A stretch of DNA of 64,000 nucleotides from Pseudomonas lini (GCF_030812475.1 NZ_JAUSSR010000001.1:186001-250000), one strand, 5' to 3'. Shown: positions 52,630 to 62,233, counted from the stretch's first letter. Notes: a model not told the origin generated them from the letters alone. Numbers and translations are program-made.

Positions 52630-54570
52630 TCACATCGGCTCCGGCGGCCCGATCAACCGCCCCATCACGCCAAACACCCCCAACGCCCTGATCACCTCCA
52701 GCTCGCCCTTGCTCTCGACCATTTCCGCGATCAGCGGCAAGTCGATACTGTTTGTCGCCCGAAACATGGCCTCGATGAACAGCCGCTTGTCTTGCTGCCC
52801 ATCGATGCCCCGGATGTAGGCCCCATCGATCTTCAGGTAAGCCAGCCCCAGTTGCGTGAGGTTGCCGATCTGGCTGAAGCAGCCCCCAAAATGCTGCAAG
52901 CCGATGCGGTAGCCGGTGTCGAGCAAGCTGTGGCACAGACCCTGCAATTGCTCTGGGGGAGGCAGTTGGCGTTCATCGATTTCCAGGGTCAGCAGCGGGG
53001 CCAGTTCAGGCAGTGATTCGAGCATGTCGAGGATCTTGTGCAGTTGCGCCTGATCGCGCAGGGTGCTGCCCGACAAGCTCAATGCCAGCGGCCAGCGGTT
53101 GTCCAAGAGGTAGTCGAGGGTCGCTTCGAGCATCGCCAGATCGAACCGCGCCGACCAGCCGAGACGTTCGACCCACGGCAGGAAAAGTCCGGCGGCAATC
53201 GCCTCGCCCCGGGGATCGAGCAGGCGCGCGAGGACTTTGTGATGCAGCACCTGGCTGGTGTCGGCGCATTGCACCACCGGTTGGAAATACAGCTGCATCT
53301 TGCCTTCGGTCAGGGCATCGTCGATCCAGGTTTGCCAGTCGTATTGGGTCTGGTTGGGGGCGTTGACGCTGTCGCTCAGGAGTCTCCACGGGCGCTCGGG
53401 ATGGCCTTGGGCTTCAGTCAGCGCCTGATCCAGTCGCAGCAGCACGTTCCTGGCCGACTCGCCGGGTTGGAAAGCGACTATTCCCAAATGCGCCACCGGC
53501 ATGCAATCGCTGGCGCCGGTCAGGCGCAGGTTTTCCAGGGTGGCGCTGATTTCGGCGGCCAGGCGTGCGGCATCCTGGCTGCCCAGCCCCGGTGTCAGCA
53601 GGCTGAATTCGCCACCGCGATTACGCGCCGCCAGCCAGGTACGACGCTCCGGTACCTGAGTCAGGCGCGTCAGCAATTCGCCAACGGTGCTGATCAAGGC
53701 GTCGGTGCGCTGGCCACCGAGGCGTTGGTTGAGGCCAACCAGATCGTTGATCCGCAGCATCAGCAAATGGCCGTCACTGCTTTGCTCGCAAACCAGCAGA
53801 TGGTCGGCCAGCTGTTCATCCAGCAAGCGTCGGTTGGCCAGGCCGGTCAGGCTGTCCTGATAGGATTGCGCCCGCAGTTTTTCACTGCGCGCGGCCTCTT
53901 CGGTGAACAGCGCCTTGAGTTTCTCGACCATCTGGTTCATGGCCAGCACCACGCGTTTCAGTTCAGGTGTGCGCGGCAGTTTCGGCAGGCTGAGGAACTC
54001 GCGTTTGCTGATGGCTTCGGCCTGCTTGACCATCGCCTCGAGCGGACGGAATTGGCGCTGCAACAACCAGCCACCGAACACGGCGCTGAGCAATCCGCAC
54101 ACCAACAACCAGATCAGGCTGCCCAGGGTGCTGTCCCAGAGTTTGGCCAGGGCGAACTGCGGATTGCTCAGCACTTCGACGCGCGCGATCTGTTCCCAGC
54201 CGCGCATGATCAGGGCGTCGCCACCTTGAGGGTGAAGGTTGACCAGACTGACGAACCAGCCGGGAACGCCCTCGGCCAATGCCGCTGCGCTGCGTTCGAC
54301 CAGCACCTGCTCGTTCTCGAGGTTAATGATCCGGATGCTGCTGAAATAGCCGCTGTCGAAAATCGAACTGACCATCAACTGGATCATCGCCGGGTCGTGG
54401 ATTTGCGTGGTCAGTGATAACCCCAGCGCCGTGGCGGTGTCCTGGGCGTGGGAGCGCAACTGGCCGAGCATCTGCTCCCGGGAGCTTTCCAGGCCGACAA
54501 AAAAGCTGCCACTGAACGCCACCAGCAGGAACAGGCAAATAGCGATAAACAATTGTTTGCGCAACGACAT
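52630..54570 (-). CDS. LapD-type c-di-GMP receptor for adhesin retention
   Basis: A 646-residue inner-membrane protein. Helix 1 (about 5-26), a periplasmic domain to about 150, helix 2 (151-170), HAMP (171-225), a degenerate GGDEF domain with RGGEF at 318-322 and a degenerate EAL domain with KVLARL at 445-450, so it should bind c-di-GMP without making or degrading it. The periplasmic domain contains GWEQ at 124-127 with Trp at 125, the position I recall as the LapG-contact residue of LapD. When c-di-GMP is bound such receptors hold LapG away from the adhesin. AAGGAG precedes the ATG at 54570. No LapG gene is in the window. Confidence 0.88.
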   Translation of the reverse strand: MSLRKQLFIAICLFLLVAFSGSFFVGLESSREQMLGQLRSHAQDTATALGLSLTTQIHDPAMIQLMVSSIFDSGYFSSIRIINLENEQVLVERSAAALAEGVPGWFVSLVNLHPQGGDALIMRGWEQIARVEVLSNPQFALAKLWDSTLGSLIWLLVCGLLSAVFGGWLLQRQFRPLEAMVKQAEAISKREFLSLPKLPRTPELKRVVLAMNQMVEKLKALFTEEAARSEKLRAQSYQDSLTGLANRRLLDEQLADHLLVCEQSSDGHLLMLRINDLVGLNQRLGGQRTDALISTVGELLTRLTQVPERRTWLAARNRGGEFSLLTPGLGSQDAARLAAEISATLENLRLTGASDCMPVAHLGIVAFQPGESARNVLLRLDQALTEAQGHPERPWRLLSDSVNAPNQTQYDWQTWIDDALTEGKMQLYFQPVVQCADTSQVLHHKVLARLLDPRGEAIAAGLFLPWVERLGWSARFDLAMLEATLDYLLDNRWPLALSLSGSTLRDQAQLHKILDMLESLPELAPLLTLEIDERQLPPPEQLQGLCHSLLDTGYRIGLQHFGGCFSQIGNLTQLGLAYLKIDGAYIRGIDGQQDKRLFIEAMFRATNSIDLPLIAEMVESKGELEVIRALGVFGVMGRLIGPPEPM

Positions 54571-54776
54571 GAACACGCTCCTTGCTATGTCGACTGGCCG
54601 TGGGCATGTCTGGCTACTCTGGCGCAGATGCCTGAAGTCTAGGTGGAGTTTGCGGCGAAGGAGGGCAAATTGTCGGCCTGTCACGCAAAAGGTCCCGCCC
54701 GGTTCCTGTGCCGACCGGGTTCAACCACATCCTGGAGCTGCCCAAGGTTGCGATCTTCACCGCAAGGGCTTGAATC

Positions 54777-55172
54777 TCAAGACTTGTGCAGGGTTTTCTG
54801 CTTGAGGATATAAACCGTTACCAGCACTGCACTGGTCAGCATGAACGCACGCGCCCAAGGCAGTGGCACCAGGTAGCAGGAAAGCAGGATGCTCGCCCAC
54901 ATCAATCCGATGGCATACACCTTGCCCTTGAGCGGGATGCCATTGCCATCGAGGTAGTTGCGAATCCAGGGTCCAAGCCGCGGGTGCTCTACCAGCCAAT
55001 GGTAAAAACGCGGGGAGCTGCGGGCGAAACAGGCCGCCGCCAGCAACAGGAAGGGCGTGGTGGGCAACACCGGCAGGAAAATCCCGATCACCCCCAGCGC
55101 TACGCTCAGCCAGCCGATGACCAGCAACACGTAGCGCAACATCAAGGAGCGGTTGCCTATGGGGTTGTCCAT
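54777..55172 (-). CDS. YbaN-family (DUF454) inner-membrane protein
   Basis: A 131-residue protein with three or four hydrophobic helices (YVLLVIGWLSVALGVIGIF, LPTTPFLLLAAACF, MWASILLSCYLVPL). The stretch PVLPTTPFLLLAAACFARSS is the DUF454 hallmark. Function unknown. ATG at 55172 with AAGG eight bases upstream; a TTG two codons earlier is possible. It ends 10 bases short of... the start of the co-oriented UPF0149 gene lies upstream on the same strand with only 10 bp between, so both are probably co-transcribed. Confidence 0.82.
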   Translation of the reverse strand: MDNPIGNRSLMLRYVLLVIGWLSVALGVIGIFLPVLPTTPFLLLAAACFARSSPRFYHWLVEHPRLGPWIRNYLDGNGIPLKGKVYAIGLMWASILLSCYLVPLPWARAFMLTSAVLVTVYILKQKTLHKS

Positions 55173-55182
55173 AGGCAAAACC

Positions 55183-55770
55183 TTAGTGGTGACGTGGCTT
55201 GAGGATCGCCGGTTTTTCGTCTGGCGCCTGGCACAGCAGGTACAGCGCGGTCAGGGCTTCCGGGATCTGTACGATCATGTCGTCCATCAGGTTGGCGTCT
55301 TTGGCGATGTCTTCGAACTCTGGCTGCTCATCGAACAGACCCGAGCCGACCATGATCGGCAGCAGCATTTCGCTGACTTCGTCTTCGGCGGTTTCGAACC
55401 AGGCCGCTTCGCGCAGGAACACGCCCTCCATGAAACCGATGCACCAGCCGCGCAAGTCGGAATCATCCGGCTCTTCACCCAGGTCCAGGTCGCAGGGCAG
55501 CTCGAACTCTTCATCGGACGCCAATTGGCGAGCGATATGAGCCTTGAGGGCCAGCAGGGTGGATTCGATCGCTTCACGCTCGGTGTCGTCGGCGTAATGC
55601 GGCTCTTCGGCGAAGAGTGCGTCGATCCACTCACGGTCCGGAACGCTTTCGGAGCAGATCGACAGCGCGGTGAGGTAGCCGTGGGCGGCCACGTAGTCCA
55701 GCGCCTCGTCATGCAGTTCGTCGGCGTCGAGGAAGACTTGCAGGCGGGTTAGTTGCTCAGCGAAGGACAT
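55183..55770 (-). CDS. UPF0149 (YecA/YgfB-like) family protein
   Basis: A 195-residue acidic cytoplasmic protein: helical start FAEQLTRLQVFLDADELHDEALDYV, then LTALSICSESVPDREWID and the family feature DLRGWCIGFMEGVFLRE near residue 105. Members are mostly uncharacterised; YgfB relatives modulate gene expression in P. aeruginosa, but I cannot say whether this member does. Upstream of and close to the YbaN-like gene. Confidence 0.82.
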   Translation of the reverse strand: MSFAEQLTRLQVFLDADELHDEALDYVAAHGYLTALSICSESVPDREWIDALFAEEPHYADDTEREAIESTLLALKAHIARQLASDEEFELPCDLDLGEEPDDSDLRGWCIGFMEGVFLREAAWFETAEDEVSEMLLPIMVGSGLFDEQPEFEDIAKDANLMDDMIVQIPEALTALYLLCQAPDEKPAILKPRHH

Positions 55771-56236
55771 TAAAGGGCTACCTTGGGGAATTAAACAGAT
55801 GCGGGAATTCTAGGCCTTCTTGAGCGGTCAGGCCAGCCGCGCGGGATATTTGCACCCCGGCACACTGCTCCTGCAGGGTGGAAAACACACAAACGCTGTG
55901 TACCGATGGATTGTGGAAGCACCGAACCCTGTAGGCGCTGGCTTGCCAGCGAAGGCGGTCTTGAGCTTTGCAGTGCTCATGAAGACGCGTTCGCTGCGGT
56001 GCGGCGATCCGACAAGCCAGTTCCCACAGGAGGATCGGCATTGGGTTGCGTGTGTCTTCTCAGCGGCACCCTTCGCCGGACGGGCGTCGGGTATACTCGC
56101 GCGTTTTGCGATGCCCTGCCGGCGCTACGGCTGAGATTTCAAGCGTCATGCAATGCGCACTTACTATTCGTCAGTGCAGCCTGCGTGGTTCTGGACCAGT
56201 CTTGCAGGGATGTTTTTGGTGATTTCTGGAGTTTTT
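55771..56236. other. 466-bp spacer between UPF0149 gene and recQ
   Basis: Divergent region holding a REPIN (55928-56030) and a good -10 box TATACT at 56092-56097, about 140 bp before recQ. The recQ frame is open from 56153 but that part lacks similarity to RecQ. No other gene is seen. Confidence 0.65.
55928..56030. repeat. REPIN with one degenerate arm
   Basis: CCTGTAGGCGCTGGCTTGCCAGCG at 55928 and inverted GACAAGCCAGTTCCCACAGG ending at 56030. Confidence 0.85.
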
Positions 56237-58363
56237 ATGCTCGAACAGGCTCAACGCGTCCTCAAGGACATCTTCGGCTACGACAGTTTCCGTGGCCGCC
56301 AGGGTGCAATCATTGAGCGCGTGGCCAGCGGCGGCGATGCCCTGGTGTTGATGCCTACCGGTGGCGGCAAGTCCCTGTGCTTCCAGGTGCCGGCCCTGCT
56401 GCGCGAAGGGCTGGCGGTGGTGGTCTCGCCGCTGATCGCGCTGATGGACGATCAGGTCGCGACCCTCGAAGAACTGGGTGTCGCCGCGGCCGCCCTGAAT
56501 TCCACACTGAGCGCCGAGCAGCAACGGGACCTGGCCGCCCGGATCAAGCGCGGTGAAGTGAAGATGCTCTATCTCGCGCCCGAGCGCCTGGTTCAACCGC
56601 GCATGCTGGCGTTCCTGCAAAGCCTTGAAATCGCCCTGTTCGCCATTGATGAAGCGCATTGCGTGTCCCAGTGGGGCCACGACTTCCGCCGCGAATACCT
56701 GCAACTGGGCCAGCTGGCGGAACTGTTCCCCCATGTCCCGCGCATCGCCCTGACCGCGACCGCCGACAAGCGCACCCGGGAAGAAATCGTCGATCGCCTG
56801 CATTTGCAGGATGCCGAGCGTTTTCTCTCGAGCTTCGACCGCCCGAACATTTTCTACCGCATCGTGCCCAAGGAGCAGCCGCGCAAGCAGTTGCTGGCGT
56901 TCCTGGCCGAACGGCGCAGCGATGCCGGCATCGTCTATTGCCTGTCGCGCAAGAAGGTCGACGAAGTCGCGGTGTTCCTCAGCGAACAAGGGTTCCCGGC
57001 GCTGCCCTATCACGCCGGCCTGGCCAACGAGACCCGGGCCCACCACCAGAAACGCTTCCTCAATGAGGAAGGCCTGATCATGGTCGCCACCGTGGCATTT
57101 GGCATGGGCATAGATAAACCCAACGTGCGCTTCGTCGCTCACCTCGATTTGCCCAAATCCCTTGAAGCTTATTATCAGGAAACCGGGCGCGGCGGTCGTG
57201 ATGGTCTGCCAGCGGATGCCTGGATGGCCTACGGCCTGCAAGACGTGGTGATGCTCAAGCAGATGTTGCAGAACTCCGAGGGCGACGAACGTCACAAGCG
57301 CCTGGAGCAGCACAAGCTCGACGCGATGCTCTCGCTTTGCGAAGAAACCCGCTGCCGCCGCCAGACACTGCTGGCTTATTTCGACGAAGACATGCCCGAA
57401 CCCTGCGGCCATTGCGACAACTGCGTCGACGGCGTGCAGACCTGGGACGCCACCGAGCCGGCCCGCCAGGCGCTCTCGGCGATCTACCGCACCGGCCAGC
57501 GCTATGGCGTCGGGCATCTTGTGGACGTACTGCTGGGCAAGGACAACGAAAAGATCCGCAGCATTGGTCATCAGCACCTGTCGGTCTACGGTGTCGGCAA
57601 GGCGATGGCCGAAGGTGAATGGCGCTCCCTGTTCCGCCAGCTGGTTGCCCGGGGCCTGGCCGACATCGACCTCGAAGGCTATGGCGGCTTGCGCCTGAGT
57701 GACAGCTGCCGGCCCTTGCTCAAGGGCGAGGTGGCCCTGGAACTGCGTCGCGACCTCAAGCCGCAAACCACTGCCAAAAGCAGCAAGAGCCAGGCGAGCC
57801 AGCTGGTTCGCGGCGAAGAACGCGAACAGTGGGAAGCCTTGCGCGCCCTGCGTCGCAAACTCGCCGAAGAGCATGGTGTGCCGCCCTACGTCATCTTCCC
57901 CGACTCCACCCTGCTGGAAATGCTGCGCAGCCAGCCCACCTCGCTGGCGGCGATGGCCACGGTCAGTGGTGTCGGCGCACGCAAACTGGAACGTTATGGC
58001 CAGGCCTTCCTCGAAGTGCTAGGCGGCCAGGTCGAGGCGCCGCCAGTGGTGGCCGACGTGCGCCATGAGCTGATTACCCTGGCGCGTGCCGGCATGACCC
58101 CGTTGCAGATTGCCGGTCAACTGCAATGCTCGGAAAAGAATGTCTACACCATGCTCGCCGAAGCGATTGGCAAGCAGCAATTGTCGCTGGAGCAGGCGCT
58201 GGATCTACCCGAGGACTTGATGGGCGAAGTGCAGGACGCGTTCCTTGACGGCGAGGGTGAGTTGCCAGCGGTTTCGGAGATTGCCGCGCTGTTCGCCGGA
58301 CGAGTGCCGGAAGGTGTTTTGTACTGTGTTCGTGCCGCCCTGCAGTCGGAATTTGAAATCTGA
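56237..58363 (+). CDS. recQ: ATP-dependent DNA helicase RecQ
   Basis: A 708-residue 3'-5' DNA helicase acting in recombination and fork repair. Motifs in order: motif 0 [10 protein letters not shown], Walker [13 protein letters not shown] (about 42), DEAH in [16 protein letters not shown] (about 140), motif [12 protein letters not shown]; then the zinc site ([16 protein letters not shown], about 370-395), the winged helix and the HRDC domain ([20 protein letters not shown] to [14 protein letters not shown]). About 100 residues follow HRDC, with a helix-turn-helix-like stretch [22 protein letters not shown]. coli RecQ (about 610) lacks this. GGAG stands six bases before the ATG at 56237. Confidence 0.94.
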   Translation: MLEQAQRVLKDIFGYDSFRGRQGAIIERVASGGDALVLMPTGGGKSLCFQVPALLREGLAVVVSPLIALMDDQVATLEELGVAAAALNSTLSAEQQRDLAARIKRGEVKMLYLAPERLVQPRMLAFLQSLEIALFAIDEAHCVSQWGHDFRREYLQLGQLAELFPHVPRIALTATADKRTREEIVDRLHLQDAERFLSSFDRPNIFYRIVPKEQPRKQLLAFLAERRSDAGIVYCLSRKKVDEVAVFLSEQGFPALPYHAGLANETRAHHQKRFLNEEGLIMVATVAFGMGIDKPNVRFVAHLDLPKSLEAYYQETGRGGRDGLPADAWMAYGLQDVVMLKQMLQNSEGDERHKRLEQHKLDAMLSLCEETRCRRQTLLAYFDEDMPEPCGHCDNCVDGVQTWDATEPARQALSAIYRTGQRYGVGHLVDVLLGKDNEKIRSIGHQHLSVYGVGKAMAEGEWRSLFRQLVARGLADIDLEGYGGLRLSDSCRPLLKGEVALELRRDLKPQTTAKSSKSQASQLVRGEEREQWEALRALRRKLAEEHGVPPYVIFPDSTLLEMLRSQPTSLAAMATVSGVGARKLERYGQAFLEVLGGQVEAPPVVADVRHELITLARAGMTPLQIAGQLQCSEKNVYTMLAEAIGKQQLSLEQALDLPEDLMGEVQDAFLDGEGELPAVSEIAALFAGRVPEGVLYCVRAALQSEFEI

Positions 58364-58392
58364 AGGAGAGATGTAACGATTCAGTACATAGC

Positions 58393-58416
58393 GACCCTTG
58401 CCTATAGCCAAGGGTC
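58393..58416 (+). terminator. hairpin after recQ, weak terminator
   Basis: GACCCTTG and CAAGGGTC form a perfect 8-bp stem with an 8-base loop, without a T-run. Confidence 0.4.
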
Positions 58417-58427
58417 ATGCTTAGCTG

Positions 58428-58440
58428 ACTAATAATTAGT
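58428..58440. promoter_or_regulatory. palindrome ACTAATAATTAGT, candidate MarR operator
   Basis: A perfect 13-bp dyad, 34 bp upstream of the MarR gene start, in the usual place for autoregulation. It is AT-rich like many MarR sites. Confidence 0.5.
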
Positions 58441-58474
58441 ATTTCTCTATTTTCAGCCTAATCATGAGTGTTTT

Positions 58475-58909
58475 ATGCCGTTCACCGATCAACACCGCTT
58501 TGGCATGCAACTGGCCCAGATGTCCCGTGGCTGGCGTGCCGAACTGGACCGCCGCCTGGCTGGCCTCGGATTGTCCCAGGCACGCTGGCTGGTGCTGCTG
58601 CACCTGGCGCGTTTCGAAGATGCACCCACTCAGCGCGAACTGGCGCAAAGCGTCGGCGTAGAAGGGCCGACCCTGGCGCGATTGCTCGACAGCCTGGAAA
58701 GCCAGGGACTGGTGCAACGTCAATCGGTGCTGGAAGACCGCCGGGCAAAAAAAATCGTCCTCTGTGCTCCGGCCCGTCCCTTGATCGAACAAATTGAAAC
58801 CATTGCCACCCAACTGCGTCACGAGCTGTTCGAGGGCGTTGATGAAGCGGATCTGAAAATCTGCATGAGAGTGCACGGACACATACTGGCTAACCTGGAA
58901 AAATCTTGA
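58475..58909 (+). CDS. MarR-family transcriptional regulator
   Basis: A 144-residue winged helix-turn-helix dimer. The DNA-binding part is LSQARWLVLLHLARF, then TQRELAQSVGVEGPTLARLLDSLESQG and the wing LVQRQSVLEDRRAKKI; flanking helices form the dimer. It resembles the SlyA/MarR branch, which respond to small aromatic ligands or stress. Located between recQ and the FimV-like gene in an order I recall from P. aeruginosa (PA3344-PA3340). A palindrome upstream suggests autoregulation. Confidence 0.9.
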   Translation: MPFTDQHRFGMQLAQMSRGWRAELDRRLAGLGLSQARWLVLLHLARFEDAPTQRELAQSVGVEGPTLARLLDSLESQGLVQRQSVLEDRRAKKIVLCAPARPLIEQIETIATQLRHELFEGVDEADLKICMRVHGHILANLEKS

Positions 58910-59038
58910 GGGATAACCGCGTGCCGGTCCTTTGAGATACCCCGTTGGGCAGATTATAAAGAACTAGTCGGCAATATCGTGTTCGTACCGGATGTGCGAA
59001 CACATTCAAGGTTGGTTCCGGTTATCCAAGGGATGCTC

Positions 59039-60835
59039 ATGCTCGAGAGTTTGCACGTGGTATTGCGGTGTTGCGCCAGGCTGCTGCTGGTCGGTGGTGC
59101 TGTTTCCTATCCGGCATTGGCGCCTGCACTGGGCTTGGGTGAAATCACCCTGCATTCGGCGCTCAATCAACCCCTGCGCGCCGACATCGCCCTGATGGAC
59201 GCCACGGACCTTGCGCAGGGCGAGTTATCGGTCAGCCTGGCGACGGCAGAAGAATTCAGCCGCGCCGGCGTGGATCGGGTGTTCTTCCTCAACGACCTGA
59301 AGTTCACACCGATCCTGCGCGGCAATCGCCGATTTGTCCGGGTGAGCTCCAACAAGCCGGTCAATGAACCTTTCCTCAATTTCCTTGTGCAGATCAATCA
59401 GCCCAACGGACGCTTGCTGCGCGAATACACGGTGTTGATCGACCCGCCGGGCTCACCGGGGATTGTTCCGGTGGCTGACGAACCGGTTGCCAGCACCCAA
59501 TCATCGGCATTCCCGAGCGTCGAGCCGGCCGTTGCTGCGCCACCTTCGGTGAAAAGCAAAAAGCCGCCTGTCCCGCCCGCCGATCAACCTGCTGCCGCGC
59601 CTGCCAATGATCCTGTCGCCGAGCAACTGGCCGTCAGCGTCCTGAAGAACCAGGCGCTGCAAACCACGATCGATGAGTTGAATGCAACATTGCAGGCTCA
59701 AAACGAGCATATTGCCGGCCAGAAAAAACAGGTCATCGAGTTGCAGGCTCAATTGGCGCAAGTCAAACAGGCGTCGGCTCCGGTGGAGCCTGTTGCGCCA
59801 GACGTCGCGGCTTCAGCGCCGGTGGTGGTTGAAAAGATCGAAACGACCCACTGGCCGCTGATCTTCGGAGCGCTGTTGCTGGTGGCCCTGGCGTTGCTCG
59901 GACTGTTCGTTCGCCGTCAGCGACAGCAGGTCCAGACCGTACCTGAGCCTTTACCCGTTTTACCATCGCGGCAAGAGCCGGTGCTGAATCGGGACGTGCA
60001 GACGCAGGCTCCGGCATCCGGCCAGGGCGAAGAGTCGCCGGCGGGCGATGTGCTCGAAGGGGTCGGCATTTATCTGGCCTATGGCCGTTTTTCCGAAGCG
60101 GCCGGTTTGTTGAGAGAGGCGCTGATCAAGGAGCCGAACCGTACCGATCTGGCCGTGCAGCTGCTGGAAGTTCTGGGCAGACAGGGTGACGTGTCGGCCT
60201 ACGAAGCGCAGGAAACCAGCCTGCGTGACGTTGGGTTCGACCCGCAAAAGCTTCAGGAGATGCGTGACCGTTATCCGAAGCTGGGCACTGTCGCTGCCTT
60301 GGCCATCGCACCGGCGATCATGCCGTCCGCGGTTGTGCAGCCTCAGGCCGCCGCCGGCGATGAATTCCAGTTGAACCTGGACGATCTGTCGATGGATTCG
60401 AGCTGGGACTTGATCAGCCCCTTCGACCCTTCACCGTCCGCCGCCGAATCCTCGAAAGAGGCGGCAAGTGCCCATGAGCCTGAATTCATCTCGAATCTGC
60501 ACGTCTTGCCCGATGTGTTCGAAATGCCTGACGAGCCGACGCTGGATGAGCCCGAGTTCGAGTGGGTGGCCGAACCGGACGCACAGCCTCTGGATGACGA
60601 CTTTCTCGACGAATTCGCTGACGTCGGCGGGTCGTTGGAGCTTGAGCCGCTGGATACCGGAGCGATCGACCTTGAACCGGCCGAATCCGGCAATGCAGGC
60701 AAACTGGAGCAGGCCCAGACCTGCATCGATGACGGCGACCTGGACAACGCCATCGAATTGCTCAACGAGTTGCTCAAGGACGGCGACGAGCCACTCAAGC
60801 AGACCGCCCGGAGTTTGCTGGCCGGCCTCCGCTGA
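59039..60835 (+). CDS. FimV/HubP-like membrane protein without visible LysM
   Basis: A 598-residue protein. An N-terminal signal sequence (LRCCARLLLVGGAVSYPALAPA) leads into the FimV N-terminal domain (LGLGEITLHSALNQPLRADI to about residue 145). The LysM domain of true FimV/HubP, which binds peptidoglycan, is not visible. A proline-rich stretch, a coiled coil (NQALQTTIDELNATLQAQNE), one membrane helix (WPLIFGALLLVALALLGLFV, about 280-300), and a cytoplasmic TPR-containing part with an acidic tail follow, ending in the FimV C-terminal motif (KLEQAQTCIDDGDLDNAIEL). FimV proteins organise the cell pole. AAGGG is six bases before the ATG at 59039; ATG 59033 is the alternative. Confidence 0.82.
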   Translation: MLESLHVVLRCCARLLLVGGAVSYPALAPALGLGEITLHSALNQPLRADIALMDATDLAQGELSVSLATAEEFSRAGVDRVFFLNDLKFTPILRGNRRFVRVSSNKPVNEPFLNFLVQINQPNGRLLREYTVLIDPPGSPGIVPVADEPVASTQSSAFPSVEPAVAAPPSVKSKKPPVPPADQPAAAPANDPVAEQLAVSVLKNQALQTTIDELNATLQAQNEHIAGQKKQVIELQAQLAQVKQASAPVEPVAPDVAASAPVVVEKIETTHWPLIFGALLLVALALLGLFVRRQRQQVQTVPEPLPVLPSRQEPVLNRDVQTQAPASGQGEESPAGDVLEGVGIYLAYGRFSEAAGLLREALIKEPNRTDLAVQLLEVLGRQGDVSAYEAQETSLRDVGFDPQKLQEMRDRYPKLGTVAALAIAPAIMPSAVVQPQAAAGDEFQLNLDDLSMDSSWDLISPFDPSPSAAESSKEAASAHEPEFISNLHVLPDVFEMPDEPTLDEPEFEWVAEPDAQPLDDDFLDEFADVGGSLELEPLDTGAIDLEPAESGNAGKLEQAQTCIDDGDLDNAIELLNELLKDGDEPLKQTARSLLAGLR

Positions 60836-60847
60836 AGATCAAAACAT

Positions 60848-60936
60848 CTGTAGGAGCCGGCTTGCTGGCGATGGCATCGCTGCGATCGATCTCAAAGACC
60901 GCAGTGATCTCATCGCCAGCAAGCCGGCTCCTACAG
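60848..60936. repeat. REPIN of the GTAGGAGCCGGCTTGCTGGCGATG type
   Basis: CTGTAGGAGCCGGCTTGCTGGCGATG at 60848 and inverted CATCGCCAGCAAGCCGGCTCCTACAG ending at 60936, downstream of the FimV-like gene. Confidence 0.93.
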
Positions 60937-60996
60937 AGCAAAGGATAAAGCCGGTTATGATAACGACGCCCCCCTGACTCAGGAATCCTGCCCATC

Positions 60997-61284
60997 ATGA
61001 CCGTGCACAAACCGGAAATCGTCATCACTTACTGCACGCAATGCCAATGGCTGTTGCGTGCCGCCTGGCTGGCCCAGGAACTGCTCAGTACCTTTGGCGA
61101 CGACCTGGGCAAAGTGTCACTGGTACCCGGTACCGGCGGGGTCTTCCACATTTTTTGTGACGAGGTGCAGATCTGGGAGCGCAAGGCCGATGGCGGTTTC
61201 CCCGAGGCCAAGGTGCTCAAGCAGCGGGTCCGCGACCGGATCGATCCGGACCGCGACCTGGGGCACAACGACCGGTCTCAGTGA
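60997..61284 (+). CDS. SelT/SelW/SelH (Rdx) family protein
   Basis: A 95-residue thioredoxin-like redox protein. The redox motif CTQC is near residue 13-16 (ITYCTQCQWLLRA); in animal SelW the second position is selenocysteine, here both are Cys. The ending IWERKADGGFPEAKVLKQRVRD is the usual family tail. Probably a small thiol redox partner in the cytoplasm; function in bacteria is not established. Its last 7 bases overlap the end of the convergent EamA gene. Confidence 0.9.
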   Translation: MTVHKPEIVITYCTQCQWLLRAAWLAQELLSTFGDDLGKVSLVPGTGGVFHIFCDEVQIWERKADGGFPEAKVLKQRVRDRIDPDRDLGHNDRSQ

Positions 61285-62171
61285 GACGGGGCTTGTGCCG
61301 CAACGGTCTTTTTGCTTGAACCACCCGAGAGCCGGCTGGACACCACGATGGCGACGATGATCAAGGCGCCGCCGAGCAGCATTCGCAACGTCGGGTTTTC
61401 ATCGAACAGCAGCCAGGCCATGGTGATCCCGTATACCGGCTCCAGAGCGAACACCACCGCGGCGGTTCGCGCCTTGATCACTGCCAGGCTGGCGACGAAC
61501 AGGCTGTGCGCGACGCCGGTGCAAAACACCCCGAGCAGGCCGATCCACAACCAGTCGAGGGCGCGCACCTCACTCAACTGAGGTGCCGCCACCGGCAGCA
61601 GGCACAGCGCGACCACCACGTTCTGACACAGCGCCGCTTGCACCGGCGGGATGCGCCCGGAGCTGGCGCGGTTGGTCAGCGACAGCAGGGCGAACAGCAA
61701 GCCGGAAGCCACCGCCCAAAGCAGCCCGGTGGTGGCGCCACTGTCCAGATCGAAATCCGGGGTGACCAACACCAGCCCGACACTCACCAGCACTACCAGC
61801 AGGATTTCGTTGGCGCGAATCCGCTCGCGGAAGATCAACCCTTCGAGGATCACGGTAAATGCAGGGAAACTGGCGAAGCCCAGGGTCGCGATCGCCACGC
61901 CGGCCACCTTCACCGCGATGAAAAAACTGACCCAATGCCCGGCCAGCAGCAAGCCACTGAGCAACAACCGGCGCCAGTCCACGGCCTCGAGTGTGCGCCA
62001 GCGTGCAGAGCTGGCGAACCGCGCAAAAAAGGCCAATGCCAGTACGGCAAACGCGGCACGCCCGAAAACGATGACGGCGGGGGAGGCGACGGCGAGTTTG
62101 CCGAACACACCGGTCAGGCCAAACATCAGTGCGCCGATATGCAGGGCGCCAAGGGCGGTACGTGGAGTCAT
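61278..62171 (-). CDS. EamA/DMT-family transporter
   Basis: A 297-residue inner-membrane protein with ten helices in two EamA repeats: LHIGALMFGLTGVFGKLAVA at the start and LEPVYGITMAWLLFDENPTL in the second repeat. AAGGA precedes the ATG at 62171. The AraC-type regulator gene upstream on the same strand probably controls it. Overlaps the 3' end of the SelW-like gene by 7 bases. Confidence 0.86.
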   Translation of the reverse strand: MTPRTALGALHIGALMFGLTGVFGKLAVASPAVIVFGRAAFAVLALAFFARFASSARWRTLEAVDWRRLLLSGLLLAGHWVSFFIAVKVAGVAIATLGFASFPAFTVILEGLIFRERIRANEILLVVLVSVGLVLVTPDFDLDSGATTGLLWAVASGLLFALLSLTNRASSGRIPPVQAALCQNVVVALCLLPVAAPQLSEVRALDWLWIGLLGVFCTGVAHSLFVASLAVIKARTAAVVFALEPVYGITMAWLLFDENPTLRMLLGGALIIVAIVVSSRLSGGSSKKTVAAQAPSH

Positions 62172-62233
62172 TGCAATCCTTGATAAACATTGAATCTGCC
62201 GGACGACATTCACCAACGTGAACGCGGCCAAAG

